In this document: positions 8,519 through 17,340 of the stretch, piece after piece
How positions within the stretch are numbered: position 1 is the stretch's first letter
Layout: every line of letters starts with the position of its first letter
From: Gilvimarinus polysaccharolyticus
GTDB lineage: Bacteria; Pseudomonadota; Gammaproteobacteria; Pseudomonadales; Cellvibrionaceae
DNA: 64,000 nucleotides
Assembly (NCBI RefSeq): GCF_001187555.1
Contig: NZ_LFIJ01000002.1
Span: 497,920 to 561,919, forward strand
Direction of reading: 5' to 3'
Position numbers and translations under genes: made by a program
The notes under the pieces: generated by a model
Told to the model about the DNA's origin: nothing
The model's database searches: none
What the model saw: the letters and a program-made list of their open reading frames with translations, nothing else

Positions 8519-10921
8519 TTACTCAAAGGCGGCCAAGGCCTTTGGCATAATGTGGTAGCGTTTGCCGGCTTTTGTACTAAACACGATGATCCCATCTTTT
8601 GACCGAGTTGTTACCTCACGACCGGTATCGGCCTCTGCAATTTTGTAGCCGTAATCACGTAACACCAACTCACCACTGCGACCAGCCAATAAACTCGCAC
8701 GAATTAGTTTCCCGTCCTGCCACGCAATATCAACAGTAACATCACCTCGTGCTCGCAAGCCTGTAACGCTGCCCTTAGACCAAACACTAGGCAGTGCCGG
8801 CAATAAAGCTATGCTGCCGGTGTGGCTTTGCAGCAGCATTTCGGCAATACCTGCCGTTGCACCAAAATTACCATCAATTTGAAACGGTGGGTGGTTATCC
8901 CATAAATTGGGTAAGGTACTGCGCTTAAATTGTTCACTTAAAACTTTGTGAGCCCGATCGCCATCGGCGAGCCGTGCCCAAAAGTTGATTTTCCAAGCCT
9001 GTGACCAGCCGGTACCGCCATCGCCCCGGGCGTTTAAACTGACTTTGGCGGCCTGTGCTAACGCGGGGGTATCCGCGACACTAATGGTGCGCCCTGGGTG
9101 TAATGCGTATAGGTGCGACACATGACGATGCTGACTGTCTGGGTCGTCAAGATCGGCCTTCCACTCTTGCAGTTGCCCCCAATGGCCAATGCGCAACCCC
9201 GAATCAAGCTTGGCTTGTACAACTATTAGCTGCTTGGCAAACGCGGTATCACCTAAAATATTGGCCGCCTCCAGTGTGTTGCGCAGCAGCTCGGCAACTA
9301 TTTGCTGACTCATGGCTGCCGCGACCGTAAAGTCGCCATGTTCGGGGCTAAAACTTGGGCTTACCACTAACGTGCCATCTCGCGGATCGGTCACTAACGC
9401 GTCTAACCAAAATAATGTGGCCTCTTTCATGGCCGGATAGGCCCGCTCGCGCAAAAAAACTTCGTCCTGTGTAAAGCGGTAGTAATCAAAGTACTGTCGC
9501 GTCAACCAAGCGGCGGCTTCGGGCTGCCAAAAGGCAGTAGGCCAGGCTATAACGCCAGTAAAACCCCAGATGTTGGTGTTTAAAAACAGCGTCCAACCCC
9601 GCGCACCCAGTAATTTTTGTGCCGATACACGGCCGGGCTCAATTAGCGAATCGATAAAGGCGTATAGCGGCTCGCTGGTTTCGGCCAAGTTAGTCACCAT
9701 GGCCGGCCAGTAATTCATTTGCAGGTTTATATTAACGTGGTAATCGGCATTCCACGGCGGTGTATTGGAGTGATTCCAAACGCCTTGTAAGTTAGCTGGC
9801 AACGAGCCCGCACGCGACGAGCTAATTAACAAGTAGCGCCCAAACTGAAAATACAGGGTCTCTAAGGTGCGATCGGCAGCGGCATTGCCTTGGCCATAAT
9901 TGGCCAGTAGTTGCGCCGTGGTATCCTCGGCCTCGATCTGACCGACGTCTAACGCCACGCGGCTAAACAGCGTTTGGTAGTCGCTTAAGTGGCGCTCGCG
10001 CAGCTGCTGGTAAGGCTGCGCGGCGGCGGCATTAACCACACTGTTAACCCGAGGCTCTGGGTTAGCACCACGATAACTGGGGTATTTAGGCGCGTACCCG
10101 GTGGCGGCGCTAAACAGTAACGTCACCTCATCGGCCGCTAAAATATGTAGCTCGGTGTCTGCGTCAGCCACTTGCAGCTTGCCGCCCTTGTGACGCAGCG
10201 TTAGTTTGCCGGCATAGGTCAGCTGATTATCATTAAGCGCGCCTTGTACAGTGAGCGAGCTTCCCTGGCGCACAAATCTCTGGCTGCGATTATCGGGAAT
10301 ATCTAAACTCGCGTTAATATTCAGCTGTGCCGCTTGATCGGCGCTTAGCTGCACAACCAATACTTGGTCTGGATAGCTGTAAAAATACTCTCGCCGATAA
10401 CTGATACCCCCCTGACGGTAACTCACACTGGCGACGCCGGTGGTTAAGTCCAGCTCACGCCGATAAGCACTGACCTCCCCCTCGCCCGCAACCTCTAGAT
10501 AAAGATCGCCAAAGGTCTGGTAATTACCATAACCTTTAATATCTCGGCCCATAAGCTCAGCGGCGGCCTCCGGTGTCATACGACCCTGCTCAGCTATGAT
10601 TTTTTGGGTTTTTGCTAATGCTTTGTGTTGGTTGCCATTGGGCGGGACACCAAAATCGTAGCCCTGTTTTGAGTCGGGCCCGCCGGTCCACAATGATTTT
10701 TCGTTTAATTGGATTCGGTCGCGCTCAACACCACCAAAAATAACCGCCCCCATAGCGCCATTGCCAATTGGCAAACCTTCACGCTCCCAATCTACTGCTG
10801 GACTGTCAAACCACAAAGGCACCACATCCGCTGTCGCCGGAAGAGTCATTAACAAAACCAATAATAATAGGCAGCTGTGACTAAACGCTTTGAGGCGTTT
10901 TAGGAATGGGACAACAGGCAT
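8519..10921 (-). CDS. Secreted GH95 family alpha-L-fucosidase-like enzyme
   Basis: Glycoside hydrolase of 800 residues with an N-terminal signal peptide ([14 protein letters not shown], about 18-31), so periplasmic or exported. The N-terminal beta domain has the family signature [16 protein letters not shown] and [11 protein letters not shown]. The (alpha/alpha)6 barrel has [11 protein letters not shown] (His395, Asn397, Asn399), PSFSPEHG (Glu527) and [11 protein letters not shown] (Asp683). These correspond to the catalytic Asn pair, general acid and supporting Asp of Bifidobacterium AfcA. The His two residues before the Asn pair is, as I recall, typical of fucosidases rather than alpha-L-galactosidases. 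It lies upstream of the TonB receptor and has a near-identical promoter, suggesting joint induction by a fucose- or L-galactose-bearing glycan. Confidence 0.9.
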   Translation of the reverse strand: MPVVPFLKRLKAFSHSCLLLLVLLMTLPATADVVPLWFDSPAVDWEREGLPIGNGAMGAVIFGGVERDRIQLNEKSLWTGGPDSKQGYDFGVPPNGNQHKALAKTQKIIAEQGRMTPEAAAELMGRDIKGYGNYQTFGDLYLEVAGEGEVSAYRRELDLTTGVASVSYRQGGISYRREYFYSYPDQVLVVQLSADQAAQLNINASLDIPDNRSQRFVRQGSSLTVQGALNDNQLTYAGKLTLRHKGGKLQVADADTELHILAADEVTLLFSAATGYAPKYPSYRGANPEPRVNSVVNAAAAQPYQQLRERHLSDYQTLFSRVALDVGQIEAEDTTAQLLANYGQGNAAADRTLETLYFQFGRYLLISSSRAGSLPANLQGVWNHSNTPPWNADYHVNINLQMNYWPAMVTNLAETSEPLYAFIDSLIEPGRVSAQKLLGARGWTLFLNTNIWGFTGVIAWPTAFWQPEAAAWLTRQYFDYYRFTQDEVFLRERAYPAMKEATLFWLDALVTDPRDGTLVVSPSFSPEHGDFTVAAAMSQQIVAELLRNTLEAANILGDTAFAKQLIVVQAKLDSGLRIGHWGQLQEWKADLDDPDSQHRHVSHLYALHPGRTISVADTPALAQAAKVSLNARGDGGTGWSQAWKINFWARLADGDRAHKVLSEQFKRSTLPNLWDNHPPFQIDGNFGATAGIAEMLLQSHTGSIALLPALPSVWSKGSVTGLRARGDVTVDIAWQDGKLIRASLLAGRSGELVLRDYGYKIAEADTGREVTTRSKDGIIVFSTKAGKRYHIMPKALAAFE

Positions 10922-11058
10922 ATTTGTGTTCTCGCGAGGCGGCGTTAAGTGTTTACCATGATTCCACTACATGTGATGTCAGGCGATGGCGTTATTCCGA
11001 CTCAGAACCTACGGCCCTATAGCCAACTATAATAGGCTCCGCTCGACGGCGTCTGTCT

Positions 11059-11099
11059 GTTATAACGCATCGGTTTTACAGGTACAAATTATTTTTTAT
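11059..11099 (-). promoter_or_regulatory. Promoter/operator of the GH95 gene (copy 2 of a repeated element)
   Basis: On the minus strand TTGTAC (11087-11082) and TATAAC (11064-11059) are 17 bases apart, about 138 bases before the GH95 start. The segment 11060-11099 is 33/40 identical to 8284-8323 in front of the receptor gene. The conserved core includes the whole -35 region and most of the spacer. Confidence 0.72.
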
Positions 11100-11170
11100 A
11101 TAAAATTTTATACGGTCAAACAGGAAGGATTAGAGCCGCACCATACCCACGGCTCAGAAATCAAACATCA

Positions 11171-11833
11171 TCAGTGTTTAAAGCTCTGATGAATAGAACT
11201 GTAGGTCGCCTTAAGCTTTGCCAGCTCGAAAGGCGGTTTAAAAAAGCCGTGGTAATCACCGCGCGGGTTAATTAACACTACGTTAGCGGAGTGGTCGACT
11301 GTGTAGTCATCGCCAATGGTGACTTTGTTAAACGCTACGTTTACCTGATTGGCAAACCGACGCAGTGTCAAAAAATCACCAGTCACTCCAATAAACGTTG
11401 GATCAAAGTATCCCACATACTCAGATAAAACCTCGGGCGTATCGCGGGCTGGGTCTAAGCTGACTAATATCACTTCGGTGTCTGCGGCAATATCGGCCGG
11501 TAAATTCTTTAGTAGCCTATCGAGCTCTGCCATAGTCGTAGGGCAAATATCAGGGCAGTGGGTAAAGCCAAAAAATACCAGCGACCACTGGCCGACTAAA
11601 TCGGCGCGGGTAAACCCATCACCTTTTTGATTGAGCAAAGTAAAATCATCAAACCGGCGCGGAGTATCAAAAACTACCGCGCCGTTTAAACGCAGCTCAT
11701 CCGCAGTCATAACTCTGGGCGTTAATAAGTTATTAATCAGAAACGCAATCATTAGTAAGATAAAAGCCACACAGCCGATAACCGTTAACCGAATGCCCCG
11801 GCGAGTTTGATTTGTTGTATTAGTTTCAGTCAC
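11171..11833 (-). CDS. SCO1/SenC copper chaperone for cytochrome oxidase
   Basis: Membrane-anchored thioredoxin-fold protein that delivers copper to the CuA site of cytochrome c oxidase. 220 residues: one N-terminal membrane helix (about 16-36), then the periplasmic domain with the copper motif HCPDICP (Cys93, Cys97) and the partner histidine in YTVDHSAN. The start is GTG with AAGGAG five bases upstream. It is the last gene of the oxidase cluster and follows ctaB by nine bases. Confidence 0.93.
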   Translation of the reverse strand: MTETNTTNQTRRGIRLTVIGCVAFILLMIAFLINNLLTPRVMTADELRLNGAVVFDTPRRFDDFTLLNQKGDGFTRADLVGQWSLVFFGFTHCPDICPTTMAELDRLLKNLPADIAADTEVILVSLDPARDTPEVLSEYVGYFDPTFIGVTGDFLTLRRFANQVNVAFNKVTIGDDYTVDHSANVVLINPRGDYHGFFKPPFELAKLKATYSSIHQSFKH

Positions 11834-11842
11834 ACAAACTCC

Positions 11843-12748
11843 TTAAAACAATTGGGTAACGGGCAGCAGATAATGATCCAGCAACATTACGACAAACAGC
11901 GCCATTAGGTAAACAATGGAGTATTTAAATGTGTCCATACCCACGTTTTCGCGCTTGCTAAACAGCATCATCAGCGACCAAAAAATAAACCCAGCCCCCA
12001 ACACTAGCGCGCCAATCAAATACAGCCAGTTCATCATTCCAGTAACAAACGGTAGCACCGTAACCAATACCATAATAATGGTGTACAACAAGATATGCAG
12101 TTTGGTGTATTGCTCGCCGTGAGTGACCGGCAACATAGGAATATCGGCTTTAGCGTATTCATCTTTGCGGTGTACTGCTAGCGCCCAGAAGTGCGGCGGC
12201 GTCCAAGCAAAAATAATTAACACCAGCAATAGTCCGTGGCCATCTAGCGTGCCGGTAACGGCGGTCCACCCCAACAGCGGTGGGGCTGCTCCTGCGATAC
12301 CACCAATAACAATATTTTGTGGCGTAGCGCGCTTTAAAAATAAGGTGTAAACCACCGCGTAACCAAGCAGCGAGATTAGCGTTAACACGGCGGTTAAGGT
12401 GTTGATAAATACCAGCAGTAACGTCATGCCGATAGCGCCAATAACCAGCGCAAACAGCGCCGCTTGCATTGGCTCGACTCGGCCTTTAGCGACCGGACGA
12501 TTGTGCGTGCGCGCCATTTTTTGATCAATGCCGCGATCGACTAAATGATTGACCGCAGCGGCCGATCCGGCGCACAAAGCAATGCCAAGATTACCAATAA
12601 TAAGCACATCAAGAGGCACCATACCCGGCACAGCCAATAACATGCCAATCACCGAGGTGAGGATCATCAGCATAACCACCCGAGGTTTGGTTAGCTCGTA
12701 GTAATCACGCCAAATAGGTACGTGGGGTGCCGCTTGTGTTTGAGTCAT
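11843..12748 (-). CDS. ctaB: Protoheme IX farnesyltransferase (haem O synthase)
   Basis: Inner-membrane UbiA-family prenyltransferase that adds the farnesyl tail to haem B, giving haem O. 301 residues with about nine membrane helices. The prenyl-diphosphate site is seen as NHLVDRGIDQKMARTHNRP with its spaced aspartates, and LKRATPQNIVIGG follows. It sits between ctaA and the SCO gene; haem O is the substrate of the neighbouring ctaA product. Confidence 0.96.
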   Translation of the reverse strand: MTQTQAAPHVPIWRDYYELTKPRVVMLMILTSVIGMLLAVPGMVPLDVLIIGNLGIALCAGSAAAVNHLVDRGIDQKMARTHNRPVAKGRVEPMQAALFALVIGAIGMTLLLVFINTLTAVLTLISLLGYAVVYTLFLKRATPQNIVIGGIAGAAPPLLGWTAVTGTLDGHGLLLVLIIFAWTPPHFWALAVHRKDEYAKADIPMLPVTHGEQYTKLHILLYTIIMVLVTVLPFVTGMMNWLYLIGALVLGAGFIFWSLMMLFSKRENVGMDTFKYSIVYLMALFVVMLLDHYLLPVTQLF

Positions 12749-12847
12749 AAGGTTACTGCTTTATCTATGTTTACTCGGTTTTTAATCCGTGCAGCCTAGT
12801 CTTTTTAGTCTACACTCTTGTATACACTATGTGATGCGCTGTTTGTA

Positions 12848-13873
12848 TCAGTTACTGTGCGCTGTATAGACTCGGTGCGTCAAGGTTACCAGCACTAATA
12901 ACAGTAAAGCGCCACAGGCATTGTGTGCCACTGCTACCGACAAAGGTAATTGCGCCGCCACGTTGGTTACCCCCAAACTCACTTGCAGTAATAAAACACC
13001 CAATAGTGTCCATGCCAGTGGCTTGGTACGCTCATCTAATCGCAGCAAGCGCAACGCCAGCAATATAACGCTTATGCTTACCACCAATGCACCTAGGCGA
13101 TGTGCCATATGAATCGCGGTGCGGGCTTCACCCTCTAACAGTCCACCTAAATAGTTTGGCCCAATACCTTGCGCTAAATTAAAGCCTCGCGCCACATCCA
13201 TTGCCGGCCACCACTGACCGTGACAAGTAGGAAAGTCTGTACAAGCTAAGGCGGCATAGTTAGAGCTTGTCCAACCGCCTAGGGCAATTTGTACAATCAC
13301 CAACAATAAAACCATAACAACCAACGGCCGCAAGTTCTGAACCCGCGCTAACCCCGCTGGCGATAGTTGCCAACACTGGCCACTCAATCGCTGCACCAGT
13401 AACCACAACAAACTAACCGTGGCAAAGCCGCCCAACAAATGCGCGGTAACCACTTGCGGCCACAGCTTTAAGGTGACCGTCCACATACCAAACGCGGCTT
13501 GTATTATCACTAAAACCAAAAGCCCAACGGTGTGCCCCCGAGGTAGACGCTCGCCGGTTTTACTGGCACGCCACCAAGTTAAAATGGTCAGCGCTAAGAT
13601 CAACAGCCCCAAACTACCTGCAAAGTGGCGATGCACCATTTCTGGCCAGGTTTTATCGTGTTCGACGGGCGTCTCGGGAAACAGCGCTTCGGCCGCAGCC
13701 ACGTGCTCGCTCGTGGTGGGCCAAGTCATGTGGCCGTAACAGCCGGGCCAATCGGGACAGCCGAGACCGGCATCAGACAACCGTGTAAAAGCGCCAAGTA
13801 CCACAACCACACAAGCCAGTGCAGTGGCCATTAGTGCCAACCGGTAACCCCACACAAACAATTTTTTTTGCAT
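12848..13873 (-). CDS. ctaA: Haem A synthase (COX15/CtaA)
   Basis: Inner-membrane enzyme that oxidises the C8 methyl of haem O to the formyl group of haem A. About 341 residues, eight membrane helices, with family motifs FTRLSDAGLGCPDWPGCYG, EMVHRHFAGSLGL and IHMAHRLGAL supplying the haem-ligand histidines, and the cysteine pair ACTDFPTCHGQW. The frame extends to a GTG at 13882, but ATG 13873-13871 has AAGAG eight bases upstream and is preferred. The preceding gene stops at 13885, so the two are probably cotranscribed. Confidence 0.95.
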   Translation of the reverse strand: MQKKLFVWGYRLALMATALACVVVVLGAFTRLSDAGLGCPDWPGCYGHMTWPTTSEHVAAAEALFPETPVEHDKTWPEMVHRHFAGSLGLLILALTILTWWRASKTGERLPRGHTVGLLVLVIIQAAFGMWTVTLKLWPQVVTAHLLGGFATVSLLWLLVQRLSGQCWQLSPAGLARVQNLRPLVVMVLLLVIVQIALGGWTSSNYAALACTDFPTCHGQWWPAMDVARGFNLAQGIGPNYLGGLLEGEARTAIHMAHRLGALVVSISVILLALRLLRLDERTKPLAWTLLGVLLLQVSLGVTNVAAQLPLSVAVAHNACGALLLLVLVTLTHRVYTAHSN

Positions 13874-13884
13874 CACAGCCACTC

Positions 13885-14508
13885 TTATTCGTACGAGTTT
13901 TTAAGCATTTTCTTTATGTCTTTTAAAAGCTCACCACCGCTATGAACAGGGGTGTAGGCGAGCATTAAAAAACCTTCTTGGTCCATTAAGAAATAACGCC
14001 CGGCTGCAACCGGGTCATCGCTAAAGTTACTGCCTTTAAGAGCCTCGGTAAGATCTGAGCGTTTAATCGTCATCACCCGAAGCAGCGGATGTTGTTCTTT
14101 AATATGTTGTGTCAGCTCAGGCGAAAGAACCTCATCCTGCAATAAATAAATACGCTCGACTCGCTCTGCTTTTTCGTTAAGCCGAATATGTACCTGACGG
14201 GTTAGATAGAGGTTGTCTAGACAGGTTTTATCACAGCTAGCGTTGCCCGGAATCACATAACGCCAGCGTTTAGACTCTTCTGTTAAATCCCAGGTTTCAT
14301 TTTGCTCTTGCGGGGCAAGATCTGAAATTTGAATGGGTGGACTCAGCAATACACCTTGATTAACTGTGCCATCTGGCATACCCCAGCCGGTGTGATAAAT
14401 GGTGTAGGCGGCGATCATAGGTAAAGCGACGATCAGCATTAACAGCAGCGCTTGCAGTTGCCCACGCTTTTTACTAGGTGATTGGGATGTTTGTTGCACG
14501 TCTGTCAT
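13885..14508 (-). CDS. SCO-like membrane-anchored thioredoxin-fold protein of the oxidase cluster
   Basis: 207 residues, one N-terminal membrane helix (LQALLLMLIVALPMIAAY), the rest periplasmic. Proteins at this position are usually annotated as hypothetical. The sequence shows a CDKTC motif (C-x3-C, in NASCDKTCLDNLYL) and a C-terminal RYFLMDQEGFLMLAY resembling the strand-turn of SCO/thioredoxin folds, so I suggest a thiol or copper role in oxidase assembly. This is an inference. Its ATG overlaps the SURF1 stop codon by four bases (ATGA), so the two are translationally coupled. Confidence 0.8.
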   Translation of the reverse strand: MTDVQQTSQSPSKKRGQLQALLLMLIVALPMIAAYTIYHTGWGMPDGTVNQGVLLSPPIQISDLAPQEQNETWDLTEESKRWRYVIPGNASCDKTCLDNLYLTRQVHIRLNEKAERVERIYLLQDEVLSPELTQHIKEQHPLLRVMTIKRSDLTEALKGSNFSDDPVAAGRYFLMDQEGFLMLAYTPVHSGGELLKDIKKMLKNSYE

Positions 14509-15416
14509 AAGTCGTCGGCCTGTTGGTCATGTTTAGTTGAGCTTTTGTGCCAGTAATAATGCCACACCGATGCAAGATTGGTACTGGCAAACAAGGTTAA
14601 CAAGACTAATGCTATCGCCAAGCCAAACCACTGAATAGCATAACCGGTATGTCGCTCGGGTGACATATTAACCGCTTGCCATTCGGTGCGCAGTGCAGCG
14701 GGGCTTGCATCATCTAATTTTAAAATTCCAGGCGCCAACAGCTGTCCAACTGCATCGGCCATTAGCGCGACATTTACTTCGGTAATTACCTTAGGCCAGG
14801 TAGTGGTTTCGCCTTGCGCGTTAAGCAATGGATGCGAATTTACTGGGTACAGTTCGGCAAAAATACTGACCTCGCCGGCGACTAAAGGTACATCGGGTAA
14901 TTGTTTACGGCTTACATCTCCGGCCAACCAACCACGGTTCACCAGGATCTTCTGATTATTCTTTAAGCTAAACACCTGCACAACCTCAAAGCCGGTACGG
15001 CCATCACGCTGACGGTTATCGATCAACCAAAGGTGCTGGTTATCAAACTCACCGCGAACTATAACCCTTGTATAGGGTGCCAAAGCGCTCGCTGAAAACT
15101 CATCAAGCTCAACTGGAGCACCGGCTTGACGCTCTTGTATTTGTTGCAAAATAGCGCGCTTTTCTGCCGCCCGCGTAAGCTGCCAAAAACCAAGAGTTAA
15201 CAGCAGCGGAAAAAATACAATAGCCAACCCGATAATGACACGATTTGGTGTAAGCGTCAGTTGTGGGGAAGCTGTCGGTATGGGTGTCACAAGCGGTACC
15301 TCTACCTCAGCGGTTAACATGGCTGCTTTAATGCAGCCGAACTCTAACGGCTGTGGCCCTGTGCGCCCAACAACTTCTATTGTTTGGGCAAACACGTTGC
15401 CTGCGTTACTATTCAC
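14505..15416 (-). CDS. SURF1 family cytochrome oxidase assembly protein
   Basis: Inner-membrane factor that helps insert haem A into subunit I. 303 residues with the expected two helices, one near 57-77 (VIIGLAIVFFPLLLTLGFWQL) and one near the C-terminus (YAIQWFGLAIALVLLTLF), around a periplasmic domain with VNRGWLAGD. The start is GTG with AAGG five bases upstream. The first roughly 50 residues are longer than in typical SURF1; an internal ATG at residue 33 is an alternative but has no ribosome site. Overlaps the next gene by four bases. Confidence 0.9.
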   Translation of the reverse strand: MNSNAGNVFAQTIEVVGRTGPQPLEFGCIKAAMLTAEVEVPLVTPIPTASPQLTLTPNRVIIGLAIVFFPLLLTLGFWQLTRAAEKRAILQQIQERQAGAPVELDEFSASALAPYTRVIVRGEFDNQHLWLIDNRQRDGRTGFEVVQVFSLKNNQKILVNRGWLAGDVSRKQLPDVPLVAGEVSIFAELYPVNSHPLLNAQGETTTWPKVITEVNVALMADAVGQLLAPGILKLDDASPAALRTEWQAVNMSPERHTGYAIQWFGLAIALVLLTLFASTNLASVWHYYWHKSSTKHDQQADDL

Positions 15417-15520
15417 TCTAACCTTGCTATTGCCTAGGCTTTTATTTCCCGGGCATTAATTCACTGAGCTGTTTGTTACGGCCGTTAGCTGTAAAGCGCT
15501 CTAATAACTTAGGTTTTACT

Positions 15521-15748
15521 ATGTGGCTTAAAATAATTATCTTGATTCTGTTTGCGGGCGTATTGCTGAGCCTAACCGCTGGCTTAAATTTTTTGTTGCG
15601 CGATGCCGGCGGCAGCCACAAAAAACGTACGCTGTACGCCCTAGGTATACGCATTACGCTTGCCACGTTAATGATGGCGTGCGTGATATATGGTTTTTAT
15701 TCTGGCATTTTAACCAACACGGCACCTTGGGATCAGCGATTGCCATAA
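15521..15748 (+). CDS. DUF2909 twin-transmembrane small protein
   Basis: A 75-residue protein with two membrane helices (IIILILFAGVLLSLTAGLNF and TLATLMMACVIYGFYSGIL) joined by a basic loop (GGSHKKRTLYALGIR), matching DUF2909. The function is unknown. It is transcribed against the surrounding oxidase operon, in the gap between coxC and SURF1. The frame is open from 15473, but the ATG at 15521 gives the conserved MWLKII start. Confidence 0.82.
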   Translation: MWLKIIILILFAGVLLSLTAGLNFLLRDAGGSHKKRTLYALGIRITLATLMMACVIYGFYSGILTNTAPWDQRLP

Positions 15749-15781
15749 TCCCAAAACGCCTAAATGTTAAGCTATTAATTC

Positions 15782-16693
15782 TTAACCAAAGATATAAACG
15801 ACAAAGAACAGACCCACCCAAACCACATCTACAAAGTGCCAATACCAACTTGCCGCTTCAAAGCCAAAGTTATCATCAGGCTTGAAGTGGCCTTTAATCA
15901 GCGAGCGCATCAGCATAATAAACAACATCAGGGTACCGATGGTAACGTGCGCACCGTGAAAGCCTGTCAGCATAAAGAAGGTGGTGCCATAAATGCCAGA
16001 TTGCAGAGTTAAGCCTAGCTCGTGATACGCGTGAATATACTCTTCTACTTGCAGAATCAAGAACACCACACCCAACACAACGGTAAGACCCAACCAAATA
16101 TTAAAGCCTTTGCGGTTATTGTTTTTGACGGCGCTGTGAGCGAAGTGTACTGTCACACTGGAGGTCAGCAGGATCAAGGTGTTCCATAATGGCAACCAAC
16201 CCAGCATGCCCTCCCAACCTGGAAAACTCATGCTCTGGCCTGGGCCAATGTTGGTTGCGGCATCTCCATTTACAGCCATATCGGGCGTGGTTAACAAGGG
16301 CCACTCGGCCTCAAAGCCCGGCCACAACAAACCATTGTCTGCGCCATCGCCTACACCGCTCAACCAAGGCAGCGCTAAGTTGCGAATATAAAACAACGCA
16401 CCAAAGAACGCGGCAAAGAACATTACCTCTGAGAAAATAAACCAACCCATGCCCATCACGTACGAGCGCTTGAGTTGCGGGCTATTTTTGCCGGCCATAT
16501 TCTCGCTAATAACTATGCTAAACCAGCTCCACAACACTGTTGCAAACACTAACCCACCGACAAGAAAGATGTAGGGGCCCTTAGCGTTACCATTGATCCA
16601 GTTGGCCGCACCAAATACCGTCAAAAACAACCCTAAGCTTGCCCAGATCGGCAGTCGGCTCTGCTCCGGTACGTAGTAGGTTCCTGCACTCAT
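15782..16693 (-). CDS. ctaE: Cytochrome c oxidase subunit III
   Basis: Integral membrane subunit of the aa3-type terminal oxidase. 303 residues, seven membrane helices, with the family motifs SEVMFFAAFFGALFY, LLTSSVTVHFAH, QVEEYIHAY, FFMLTGFHGAHVTIG and the C-terminal WYWHFVDVVWVGLF. GGGAG lies eight bases before the ATG. It follows ctaG by 43 bases. Confidence 0.96.
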   Translation of the reverse strand: MSAGTYYVPEQSRLPIWASLGLFLTVFGAANWINGNAKGPYIFLVGGLVFATVLWSWFSIVISENMAGKNSPQLKRSYVMGMGWFIFSEVMFFAAFFGALFYIRNLALPWLSGVGDGADNGLLWPGFEAEWPLLTTPDMAVNGDAATNIGPGQSMSFPGWEGMLGWLPLWNTLILLTSSVTVHFAHSAVKNNNRKGFNIWLGLTVVLGVVFLILQVEEYIHAYHELGLTLQSGIYGTTFFMLTGFHGAHVTIGTLMLFIMLMRSLIKGHFKPDDNFGFEAASWYWHFVDVVWVGLFFVVYIFG

Positions 16694-16736
16694 ACGTTGT
16701 ACTCCCCGCTAAAATTTTATTGTATTGCGGTTAATC

Positions 16737-17315
16737 TTAAGGCCCTTCGTGGACCATGTTTAACAACTCATCTTTGCTAAAACGCTCTGTTACATCAAAC
16801 AAGGTATAACTCAGCGTTATTGTTTTAATGTGCTTCGGTATGTCTTGATCAATGATAAAAATCATCGGCAAGATGGCATCTTTCCCTGCTAACAAGGCTT
16901 GCTGTTCAAAACAAAAACATTCTGTTTTGTGAAAAAAATTAACCGCCTTATAAGGCACCAAGCTAGGAATCGCCTGCCCTACCATATCTTTATCGGTAGG
17001 GTTGTGTGCTACATAGTTGATTCTGGTTTGCTCCCCTGGATGCACCGATACTTGCTTGATCTCGGGGCTAAATTTCCAGGGCATACCGTCGTTGTTAGTT
17101 GCAATAAACTGCACGTCAATAACGCGGCTCGTGTCTATCTTGCTTGCAACCGATTGGTATTTATCACCGGTTTTACCATTTAAACCAGTGATATCACAAA
17201 ACGCATCGTACAACGGCGGCATGATCCAGATTGCAAACACAAACATGCCACAACCAACCAACCCTAACTGCAAAGCTAACCTAGTTGTTGGTTTATCTGG
17301 CCACGCTAACTTCAT
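16737..17315 (-). CDS. ctaG: Cytochrome c oxidase assembly protein CtaG (Cox11)
   Basis: Membrane-anchored copper chaperone that supplies the CuB site of subunit I. 192 residues: one N-terminal helix (LALQLGLVGCGMFVFAIWIM) and a periplasmic immunoglobulin-like domain carrying the copper motif ECFCFEQQ. It lies between subunits I and III as in Pseudomonas. Confidence 0.95.
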   Translation of the reverse strand: MKLAWPDKPTTRLALQLGLVGCGMFVFAIWIMPPLYDAFCDITGLNGKTGDKYQSVASKIDTSRVIDVQFIATNNDGMPWKFSPEIKQVSVHPGEQTRINYVAHNPTDKDMVGQAIPSLVPYKAVNFFHKTECFCFEQQALLAGKDAILPMIFIIDQDIPKHIKTITLSYTLFDVTERFSKDELLNMVHEGP

Positions 17316-17340
17316 GTTTGTGCACCTACTAAATAGCTCG

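Noticed and set aside
10986-11189. Plus-strand 67-codon frame between the GH95 and SCO genes
   Set aside because: It overlaps the GH95 promoter on the opposite strand and the end of the SCO gene, and the translation is not protein-like.
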